DNA from: Artocarpus heterophyllus
Taxonomy: Eukaryota; Streptophyta; Magnoliopsida; Rosales; Moraceae
Assembly: GCA_025403435.1 (NCBI GenBank)
Contig: CM046347.1
Location: 25,618,597 to 25,682,596, forward strand
Length of the DNA: 64,000 nucleotides
Reading direction: 5' to 3'
Made by a program: the position numbers and the translations under genes. The notes below the pieces were generated by a model. That model was not told where the DNA came from, ran no database searches, and was given only the letters and a program-made list of their open reading frames with translations. Shown here piece by piece: positions 37,611 to 47,333 of this stretch (its first letter is position 1; the number at the start of each line of letters is the position of its first letter).

Positions 37611-38950
37611 GCTATATACAAACACGAGCACATATATATATATGTGTGTAATGTATAATATATGCACATATTTGTGTGTGTATAATATATGCACATATAC
37701 ATTCAAGACACATGCAGGCAATAATATTGTTCATTATGCCCACACATTCAAGATAGATGTAGCTTTTATTTTGTTCCAGCTAGATAAGTGGATAACTTTA
37801 ATTTGCTAAGCAATCCAAGAACGATGATCAGCCAAGTACCGTAAACTACATTTTTTGGCTTCTGAATATCTCCCAATTTATCATGCCCACCATGGATCAA
37901 ATAATCTTGGATAGAAATATTAATTAAATATTCTCTCTGTGTTGCGTACATTTTTCAGAGTCTTGGTGTACTAATTAACTTTGATTTGCAAAAATGTTTG
38001 AAGATGTTTAAAGTTCAAAATAAACTTGTCAAATCACAAAGAGAGAGAGAAAAGACCTTCTATAAGAATACAGAAAGATCACAGAAATTAAGGCATCAAA
38101 ATTAATGCTTGCTCGTAATATATATATATATATATATATAGCCATGGAGAATAATTAAAATGGTATTGATATTGTTTTTTTTTTTTTTTTTTTGTAGATA
38201 AATTAATGGTGGTATGGTTGTGTGTTGTGCAGGATGGCGTTTAGGGTCTCAATATTATCCTTGACCAAAACGAGTTTAATTTCTGGCTTTGTCCAAGGAA
38301 ATATTGCACAAATAATCACATGAACAGGTAAAACTTAACCAAATCGTTGTGATTAATCCATTTAGATAAGCAATCAAGATGAAAATGAGGACAAACGATT
38401 AAGAAGAAAAAGAGAAGATGCAACAAAAAAGGAACTTTAGCTGGTAAAAACATCGCATTTTAGTACCATTTTTCCCCGTCGTATACTACAGTAATCGGCA
38501 TATAATAACATACCCCAAGAATAACACCGAAATTAGAGTTTGCATAAAGGATTTTTTATCACATATTTACACTTTTAACCAGACTTTTAATCATGAAAGC
38601 AAACCTGTGTAGATAAGAGCAACAGAGAGCATTAACAGAAGCAGATTTTTTTGGGCTCCAACCTTTGTGATGTTATGCTGAAAGTACCATATATATATAT
38701 ATATATATATCTTTTGATCTGTTTCTCTCATATCTAACTAGTTTTGGATCCATTTTGATATCTAGCTATATTTACGTTAGAATGTTAAGAGATTATGTAT
38801 GTTTGTGTTATTCCGAGAAATAACTTTTAAATTTGTACCATTTTCAAGCTATTTTCTAGCAGATTAACGTATAATAAGACAAGACAAACCTGCATAAACG
38901 ACAGTGGCGATGATCAGCAGAAGTAGTGTGCTTTCGAATCCGACCTTCAT
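33150..38950 (-). CDS. GH10 endo-1,4-beta-xylanase B, chimeric, seven exons, 590 aa
   Basis: Secreted-xylanase model with exons 38950-38890, 36839-36793, 36658-36436, 36186-36020, 35788-35690, 34565-33777 and 33536-33150, total 1773 nt in phase. Exon 1 encodes an A-type signal peptide (MKVGFESTLLLLIIATVVYA) and lies in a block copied from gene A, together with its TATA box. Exons 2-7 are C-like: exon 6 differs from C at about 15 of 263 residues. A CBM22-like region starts at QYGGGI. Catalytic residues are Glu348 (WDVVNEN) and Glu453 (WITELDV). Intron 2 has the same GC donor as A and C. The original C-type first exon survives without its ATG at 38605-38690 and would have to be skipped. Use of the A-type exon is my inference. 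An alternative is a start at the in-frame ATG at 38632, giving a very short leader. Confidence 0.85.
34777..35215. other. Unexplained block in intron 5 of xylanase B
   Basis: Intron 5 is long in B and C (about 1.1 kb). It holds a CT-rich microsatellite (about 34786-34834), then a stretch open on the minus strand for 84 codons (35215-34961). The same block sits in C at 48980-49409. I do not recognise the translation. It may be a fragment captured from another gene or repeat; it is shared because B and C are recent duplicates, so conservation alone does not support function. Confidence 0.35.
38605..38690 (-). pseudogene. Remnant of C-type exon 1 upstream of xylanase B exon 2
   Basis: This matches the 3' 80-odd bp of gene C's first exon (52908-53013), including its splice donor CAG|GTTTGC at 38605. 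The homology stops at the (AT)n tract, so the N-terminal codons and ATG of the C-type exon are missing. A later in-frame ATG at 38632 would leave only nine codons before the splice site. Confidence 0.82.
38689..38710. repeat. (AT)n tract at the A/C-type junction of gene B
   Basis: Left of this tract the sequence follows gene C exon 1; right of it the sequence follows gene A intron 1 (15780 onward). In C the matching place reads gcatatg; in A it is a longer (AT)n run. This is the recombination junction. Confidence 0.85.
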
Positions 38951-40058
38951 TGTTGTTTAGCTATGTTCCAAACAGAAATCAAGTACTACAATTATTTAGA
39001 GAGAGAGAGAGTATTTGGAAAGTGGGGATTTAGAAGCAATAGCATGAGATGAAGCAATCCATATGGGGAGTATTTATAGAGAGAGATCCTTAATTGACGT
39101 GGCTATATCTAATTCCCTTGCAATCAATACCGAGTCTGTGCACTATCATCATACCCTTTCATCTTTGGTAAAACCCTAATCAATTATAGATTACACTTGC
39201 TAGTTTTAAATTAAATTACTCATCTTATGTTTACCATATTAATTAGTAGGATCACTTAAACCTTCTTCCCTTCAAGAGGATCACAAGATTCCCAATAAAA
39301 CAAAAAAAAAAATCTACTTATTCCAGTTCCAGATTAAATAGTTAGTGGTAGAGATCCTCAATAACTGACTTATCATATTTATTAATAACCAAAAAGGAAA
39401 AAAAAAAAAACTAAGTTATCATTTTTCACTTGGTGCTTTCAAATTGTCAATAGATCTACCGGTTTCAAAAATTCCGTTTTATCTATACAATTTTTGCATG
39501 AAAAATTAGAATTTGAAAGACAACACGTCATATATAACTCCTGTTACTTCCGACGATAGTTATATTCAGCAACATATACATCTAATTTACATTTATATAG
39601 ATTGACAAGGTCAAGCACGTTTAGGCGTAAAAGAGTGTCAATCAATTGAACATTTAGTATTAACAGCCTTACCCATAAATCCATTGTCGTACACATCTGT
39701 CCATAGCAACTGTCAAATAGTAAATGATGCTACAGGGAGGAAAGCAATAATGTATGCAACAAGAAGTCTTTGTTTCTTCTTTATATCGAAATGGAATAAC
39801 TAGAAGTCACTATACATCTACTTAATTATAGTCTTTGATTGTCATTTTGGCGCAAAAAAAAAAAAAAAAAGCCCACAAACACGCTCAGGTTTATTCTTTT
39901 CTTTCTTTTTAAATATGGTATGGGGGTCATTAAAACTTCTCAGTATATATAACCCTAAACATACACACACGCACCTAACCACTTGAAACAAGTTTATGAT
40001 TACTTAGCGAGATAATACAATATCGGCTACAGCAAAGAAGCCAACAACGAAGGGAGAC
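38711..40058 (-). repeat. Duplicate of xylanase A exon 1, promoter and upstream DNA
   Basis: This block is collinear with 15780-16482 and then with 32049 to about 32690, skipping the whole Copia 1/Gypsy 1 nest. It therefore shows what gene A's upstream region looked like before the retrotransposons. Differences are scattered single bases and A-run lengths. Confidence 0.88.
39071..39078 (-). promoter_or_regulatory. TATA box of xylanase B (A-type)
   Basis: CTATAAATA on the minus strand, about 121 bp upstream of the ATG at 38950, in the same context as gene A's box at 16135-16142. Confidence 0.78.
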
Positions 40059-40063
40059 ACCAT

Positions 40064-40506
40064 TATTGGAATTTTCTTTTATTTTTAAACGTTAAATAAA
40101 TAAATAAATAAAATAAAAAGAAAATATCTTTTATTATGGCCCATAATTTCTATTGATATAAAAAGCGGTTATGAGAATTTTAAAAACCGTTTTATTTTTA
40201 ACTGCCTAAATTTTACGTTTAAAAAGTGAAACTCTAGTGATGGACAGAGTTATCCTTTTGTTTTCAGACAAAAATATCAGACAAATAAAAAATTCCTTGG
40301 GTCCCCCTAAGCCTGTAATCTCACTTCAGAAATACACCATCAATTAGAGATTATTAAGGTTTAGAAAATACTCAAACCATTTTCAGTACAAAACACTGAG
40401 TTCTCAAGAAATTGCAATGGCAGGAAGTAACAAATTTTTCACGTTTGCGCATTTGATCTTTTATGCCTTTTGTTTATTGCATATTAGATTTGTATAAATT
40501 CTATCA
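40064..40506 (+). repeat. Copia 2, 5' LTR
   Basis: 443 bp from TATTGG to CTATCA. It has a TAAA-repeat stretch near the start and 13-14 bp more than the 3' LTR in the acagacaaa-type stretch near 40265-40285. Confidence 0.92.
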
Positions 40507-40508
40507 TT

Positions 40509-40520
40509 TGGCATCAGAGC
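40509..40520 (+). other. Primer-binding site of Copia 2
   Basis: TGGCATCAGAGC, two bases inside the 5' LTR, one base from the standard initiator-Met tRNA complement. Confidence 0.85.
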
Positions 40521-41820
40521 CGGTTTTAGACCTCTGCCTTGCATAAAGAAATCTAAAAATTATACAGTTTTGAAAAACTCATGGTTGAATTTTTCTTTGG
40601 TTTTGGGTTTTTAAATATAGAGTTTTTTCATGGAAAGAAGATTAGAAATCATTAAGAAAATGGATTTCTATGTTTTCTGTGATTTTTGGCATTAATTTTG
40701 GAGTCCCAAACTGTTAGAAATCGTTGGATTTCATGCTGGGTCGCAACCGGGTCGTTAAATGGGCAAAACGGGTCATAAGGGCCAATTTCAGGTAAGGAAG
40801 ACGACCAAAACGACATGTCGTTTGGCACTCTGCCCAGCCAAAGGACATGTCGTTCACTGGCTGGGGCTCGCGTCTTTGACATTAAAAACAACAAGTCATT
40901 TTGGGGCATTTAAGCCCAAAACGACAAGTCGTTTTATAAAGCAAAAAAAAAATAAATTAAATTAAATTTTCCAGATTTAATAAATTGATGGTTTTAAGGA
41001 AAATTTCATAAAATTTTTCAGATTTTGTAATTTTTATGAAATTTTCATAATATCAACTAGTATTGATATTTTTCCAAATTTTATGAATTTTTCCTTAATT
41101 TTGGTATAACTTGTGAAATTGTTCATAATTTAGGTATTTGTTATGAATATCATACAAACTTGTGTGGATATGATTATGTATGTTTATGTACATATTATTA
41201 TTTTGTTATTTTCATGTGCTTAAATTATTTATTTGTCTTGTTATTTGTATGTATAATATATTGTATAATTATACATGCAAAATTGAGTTTAATAATTTTA
41301 GTGCATGGAATTAATTCTCACATTTACATTGCTTATATTTTGTGCAATTTATATGAGCTTAGTTGTGAATTAAATTAAATGTTAAGTGGTTCATATAATT
41401 TTAAATAATTAAGGAGTAGCCACAACATCCTTAATTAGACAAAATTATATATTAAAATTTTAGGACCACAGTTATGACATTAATTGTGATTAATCATATT
41501 GAATATGACAGATTTTATCCCACAGGAATTTCTATTATATTTGTATGATTAATTAGGATAAAATATCAAATTATATTTCTTAATTTACCTACAGGAATTA
41601 AGAAAAGGAATATAATTTGACAGTTTTATCATAAAGTTATACATGGATCTATTTGAATTAGAACTTTAGCCCACAGACAGGTTTTATGTCACTAGACTCA
41701 TGGTTTGTAACATGATTTACATTGGTAAAGCATGATATGTATATTTGTTGGCCTCAAATTTGATTGAAAGCATGTGTGTTTAATTTTATGCAGTTATGCA
41801 ATCTGCTGAATTTTTTTGAT

Positions 41821-44800
41821 ATGAAATGTGATATTCCTGAACTAGTGGGTGATAACTATAAAGTTTAGAAGGAGAGAATTCTCCTTCATTTGGGGTGCAT
41901 GGATATTGACTATGCCATCAAGAAAGACGAGCCTGTGATCACTCCAACTAGCACTAAGGATGAGCTTGCTCTTTATGAATATTGGGAGCCAGTCTAACCG
42001 CCTCAGTGTGATGTTCATAAGGACCAAGATTTCAGCTAGTATTCGTGGCTCGATTGAGGAGCATAGTAATGTCAAGGCATTGCTGAAGGCTATTGATGAG
42101 CAATTTGAGTCTTCAGACAAGGCACTCGCCAGCACCTTGATCATTAAGTTTACATCCACAAAGCTCACTAGAGTCAGAGGTGTGCGTGAGCACATCATGA
42201 AGCTGAGAGACATTGCGGCTCAACTGAAGACACTTGAGGTTGAGATGTCTGAGGCTTTCCTTGTGCACTATATCTTAACCACTCTTCCATTAGCATATGG
42301 ACCTTTCAAGATTTCCTACAACACACATAAGGAAAAATGGTCAATTAATGAACTGATGACCATGTGCATTCAGGAAGAAGGTAGGCTAATAATGGAATTG
42401 GGTGAAAAGTGCCTTGAATGTAACACAAGGAAAGGATAAAAAGCAAGCCAAATCAAAGGGGAAAGGTAAAATACCACCCCAAGGAGGAATCAAGAAGGAA
42501 CCTAAGGAGTCTAGGTGCTTCTTCTGTAAGAAGAAGGGGCATATGAAGAAGGATTGCATAAAGTTCCTAGAAATGGCTTGAAAAGAAAGGTAAGCCTATC
42601 TCATTTGTCTGTTATGAATCTAATATGGTTGATATGGTTTATAACACATAGTGGATTGATTCTGGATCTACAATCCATGTTTCAAATACCTTGCAGGGTA
42701 TGCAAAACCTAAGGAAACCGACGTAAAGTGAGGAAGGCATCTATTCTGGAAACAAGATGCAATCACATGTGGAAGCTGTTGGGACATGCTCTTTAGTTTT
42801 AAGTAGTGGCTTTAATTTGCATTTGGAAAAGACTTTTTATGTACCAAATTTCTGTAGAAGTTTGATTTCAGTTTCGAGACTTGTACCATTGGGTTTTTCT
42901 TTTAACTTTTATGAAACATCTTTCGATTTATTTTATAAATCAAATCTTGTTGGAAATGTTACTTTATCCAATGGCCTTTTCTCTATTAATTTGCAAAACA
43001 ATACCACTTACAATACTATGCATGTTCACGCTGGGATAAAACGATGTTTTATAAATGAGGACTCCTCCATATTGTGGCACCGAAGATTGAGACATATCTC
43101 CATAGAGAGGATTAAAAGATTGGTGAATGATGGAGTACTCAGTACTCTAGATTTTGCTGATTTTGATACTTGTGTGGACTGCATTAAGGGAAAGCAGACC
43201 AACAAATCCAAGAAAGGTGCAAGGAGAAGTACAACCATATTGGAAATCATACATTCAGATATTTGTAGTCCAGACATGGACTCATATGGTCTGAAACACT
43301 TCATCTCTTTCATTGCTGATTACTCACGATACATGTATCTCTACTTGTTTCGTACAAAGGACGAAGCATTGGACGCCTTTAAAGTTTTCAAGGCTGAAGT
43401 AGAGAAACAATGCGAAAAATAAATAAAGATCATGAGAACAGATAGAGGTGGAGAATATTACGGTAGGTACACTAAGGATGGACAAGCTCAAGGTCCATTT
43501 GCGAAGTTTCTTCAAGAGCATGGGATAGTTGCCCAATACACCATGCCTGGTTCCTCAGATCAAAATGGTGTGGACAGAGAGAAGAAATCGAACATTAATG
43601 GACATGGTGCGGAGTATGCAGAGTAACTATAATCTTCCAAGGTCCTTATGGACTGAAGCTCTTAAAACGGCTGAGTATATATTGAACCGAAGTTCCAACC
43701 AAGGTTGTCCCAAAGACGCCATTTGAATTGTGGAAAGGTTGGAAACCAAGTTTGAGACATATACGCATTTGGGGATGCCCGTCTGAGGTGAGAGTTTACA
43801 ACCCACAAAAAAAGAAGCTAGACCCAAGGACTATTAGTGGATATTTCATTGGGTATGCTGAAAAATCCAAGGGGCATAGATTCTATTGTCCTTCTCATAG
43901 CACTAGGGTTGTGAAATCAAGAAATGCAAAGTTTCTTGAGAATGACTTGATTAGTAGGAGCAATCAATTTCGGAACATAGTTTCTGAAAGAGATCATACT
44001 GAAGCTCAACCATCTACATCAAGTGATAGGTTGATCGTAGTTCATGGACACTCCTATAGTTCAACCGAGTGTTATACAACCAATCATTGAGGTTCCACAA
44101 ATTGCTGATAATAATCTAGAAGGTCAAATTGCTCAAGAACCATTAGAAACAATCGAGCAATAAGTTGGACAACAGATTCCTCAGGGAAATGTTGAACCAA
44201 CATTAAGGAGATCTACTAGAGAAAGGAAATCGGCAATTTCTAGTGATTATGTTGTGTATCTGTAAGAATCGGACTATAATATTAGAGCCAAAAATGATCC
44301 TGAAACGTTTTTCAGAAGCCATAAGTTGTGCATAATCAAAACTCTAGTATGATGCCATGAAAGATGAGATGGATTCTATGGCATCTAATGGAGTATGAGA
44401 TCTTGTCGAGTTACCTGATGGTGCAAAAGCCATAGGTCGTAAATGGGTCTATAAAACCAATAAGGACTCATTGGGCAACATCGAAAGATATAAGGCAAGA
44501 CTCGTCGCCAAAGGATTCACTTAGAAGGAAGGAATTGATTACAAGGAGACCTTTTCTCCCGTGTCTAAAAAAGATTCTCTCCGCATTATTATGGCATTAG
44601 TTGCGCAATTTGACTTGGAATTGCAACAAATGGTTATGAAAATAGCGTTTCTCAATGGTGAACTAGAGGAAGAAGTTTACATGAAACAACTAGAAAGGTT
44701 CTCCTCTAGTAGTGGTGAGCATTTGGTATGCAAGCTTAAGAAATCCATATATGGATTGAAATAAGCCTCCCGTCAGTGGTATCTAAAATTCTATGACGTC

Positions 44801-45868
44801 ATCTCTTCATTTGGATTTGTAGAGAACATTATGGATCAATGTATATACCAGAAAGTCAGTGGGAGTAAGATATGTTTCCTTGTCCTTTATATGGATGATA
44901 TTCTGCTTGCAACCAATGACAAGGGTATGCTGCATGACAAGAAACAATTTCTTTCTAAAAACTTTGACATGAAGGATATGAGTGATGCATCCTTCGTTAT
45001 AGGCATTAAGATACATAGAGACAGATATAAAGGTACTTTGGGTCTGTCTCAGGAGGCCTATATCAACAAAGTTTTAGAAAGATTTTGGATGAAAGATTGT
45101 TCATTGAGTATAGCTCCCATTGTGAAGGGTGACAAATTCAATTTGAATCAATGCCCAAAGAATGACCTTGAGAGGGAACAAATGTGAAACATTCCATATG
45201 CTTCTGCTGTTGGAAGCTTAATGTGTGCTTAGGTTTGCACAAGACTTGACATTGCATTTGCTATTGGGATGTTGGGAAGATATCAGAGTAATCTAGGTCT
45301 GGACCACTGGAAAGCTGCAAAGAAGGTGATGAGGTACCTTCAAGGGACTAAAGACTACATACTTATGTACAGACGAACTGAGAATTTGGAAGTGATTGGC
45401 TACTCTGATTCAGACTTTGCTAGCTGTGTTGATTCATGAAAATTAACATCAGGATACATTTTTGTATTTGCTGGTGGAGCTGTATCTTGGAGAAGTTCAA
45501 AACAGACCTTGACTGCAACTTCTACTATGGAGGCTGAGTTCGTATCATGTTTTGAGGCTACCTTGCATGGTGTATAGATGAAGAGTTTCATTTCTGGGCT
45601 TAGAGTTGTGGATTCGATATCTAGGCCATTGAGGATATATTGTGACAATTTAGCTGTCAGTTTTCATGGCTAAAAATAATAAAAGTGGTAGTCGAAGCAA
45701 ACACATCGACATCAAGTATTTAGCCATAAGAGAACGTGTTAAAGAGAAAATAGTGGTCATTGAACACATTAGCTCTGAATTGATGATTGTAGATCCCTTG
45801 ACAAAAGGTATGCCACCGTTGAAATTCAAGGATCATGTATAGAAAATGGGACTTGGTTCCCTCATGTG
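41821..45868 (+). pseudogene. Copia 2 gag-pol polyprotein, heavily broken
   Basis: The gag starts at 41821 and its UBN2 region continues to about 42440. A CCHC zinc knuckle (CFFCKKKGHMKKDC) is at 42516-42557 and a protease DSG motif near 42660. Gag-pre-integrase and integrase sequence follows (WHRRLRHIS near 43075, then DYSRYMYLY). Reverse transcriptase runs about 44480-45100 with YMDDI near 44890. RNase H follows to about 45870 (SDFAS, TMEAEF). Many stops and frame changes interrupt it, for example near 41866, 41997, 43420, 44523, 44762 and 45437. In the RT region the usual DV before KTAFLNG reads VM, so a catalytic Asp is lost. Not autonomous. Confidence 0.9.
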
Positions 45869-45949
45869 ATTTCCTTCTGTTGTAAGAACGGATATTAATA
45901 TTAATGAAACTCTGTTTGTGATGCTTTCTCATTTTTGTTTTTTCCTTGT

Positions 45950-46429
45950 GTACACATTCATTTATTTTGTGAAATAGCATTAATGGTTGGAACTAGAGTA
46001 GACATGAGGTTTATTCATTAAGTAATATGGGCTAGTTTTAAGTGACATAATACATTGTGATACATGGAAGATAATAGTCGTCATTTAGAGGACCTATCTC
46101 CATGATTCATATATTTTGTTTCTTATTGTGTTGGATGATGGAATATATGGGCCAAGTGAGAGATAGACATGAGAAATAGCATTCATGTATTTTGTTTCTT
46201 ATTCATGTATTCATGTACACATTCATTTATTTTGAGAAATAGCATTAATGGTTGGAACTAGAGTAGACATGAGGTTTATTCATTAAGTAATATGGGCTTG
46301 TTTTAAGTAACATAATACATTGTGATACATGGAAGATAATAGTCGTCATTTAGAGGACCTATCTCCATGATTCATGTATTTTGTTTCTTATTGTGTTGGA
46401 TGATGGAATATATGGGCCAAGTGAGAGAA
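45950..46429. repeat. 265-bp-offset direct duplication upstream of Copia 2 3' LTR
   Basis: About 200 bp are present twice; the same word (taatggttgg) starts at 45981 and 46246. The second copy ends exactly at the 3' LTR border and carries the purine-rich tract aagtgagagaa. The first copy carries a second purine tract of the same sequence, so the element holds a duplicated polypurine-tract region. Confidence 0.88.
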
Positions 46430-46858
46430 TATTGGAATTTTCTTTTATTTTTAAACGTTAAATAAATAAATAAATAAAATAAAAAGAAAATATCTTTTAT
46501 TATGGCCCATAATTTCTATCGATATAAAAAGCGGTTATGAGAATTTTAAAAACCGTTTTGTTTTTAACTGCCTAAATTTTACGTTTAAAAAGTGAAACTC
46601 TGTGATGGACAGAGTTATCCTTTTGTTTTTAGACAAATAAAAAATTCCTTAGGTCCCCCTAAGCCTGTAATCTCACTTTAGAAATACACCATCGATTAGA
46701 TATTATTAAGGTTTAGAAAATACTCAAACCATTTTTAGTACAAAACACTCAGTTCTCAAGAAATTGCAATGGCAGGAGGTAACAAATTTTTCACGTTTCC
46801 GCATTTGATCTTTTATGCCTTTTGTTTATTGCATATTAGATTTGTATAAATTCTATCA
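46430..46858 (+). repeat. Copia 2, 3' LTR
   Basis: 429 bp, partner of 40064-40506, followed directly by the ACCAT target duplication. Confidence 0.92.
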
Positions 46859-46863
46859 ACCAT

Positions 46864-47333
46864 ATGACAAAACCTGATGCTGAATAAGTTATAGTATATA
46901 ATTATTATATTGACTATGAGCATGACAAAACTATACGTGCAATTCATTAAAAATAAAAAGTTTATTTGGGAAACAAGTTAGAAAACAAAAAGTTTCAACT
47001 GTTATAGTAAAAAGCAAGAGTTTATTACAATGTAAAGCTCTCACATGCTAAAGTGTTTAAGTTTCACTTTCAAATTCCAACATGTTTCTCCAACGAACTC
47101 AAAAGCAATTTTGTTTTAGCTAAAAATTTTCTTTTGCATGAACATTTTCCGCCACAAAAAACAATTGCCTTGCACTATCATGAATGTAATAGAAACAAGC
47201 ACTAACATATACTTTTATTCGCTTAATCACGTGACGTTACAAATACATCCCCGTCACACTAAATTACTAATTAATAATTCATGGAGATAAACGCCCTAGC
47301 CAATTCCATTAAAACTCTTGTCAATTATATATA
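46864..47333. other. 3' flank of xylanase C
   Basis: Non-coding, nearly identical to about 32690-33149 downstream of gene B. No other feature is seen. Confidence 0.7.

Larger units (their letters stand above)
40059..46863 (+). mobile_element. Second Ty1/Copia LTR retrotransposon, decayed
   Basis: Plus-strand element with LTRs at 40064-40506 and 46430-46858. It has a perfect 5-bp target duplication ACCAT (40059-40063 and 46859-46863). The primer-binding site TGGCATCAGAGC (40509-40520) follows the 5' LTR. The 5' ends of the LTRs read TATTGG where TGTTGG is usual. I count about a dozen substitutions between LTRs plus an indel of 13-14 bp. The empty site survives at about 32690 in the paralogous block. 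It sits 1,114 bp upstream of the gene B start and on the 3' side of gene C. Confidence 0.94.

Noticed and set aside
37422..37809. Open frames rich in Tyr, Ile, Thr and His on both strands
   Set aside because: They translate an AT/TG compound microsatellite in intron 1 of xylanase B.
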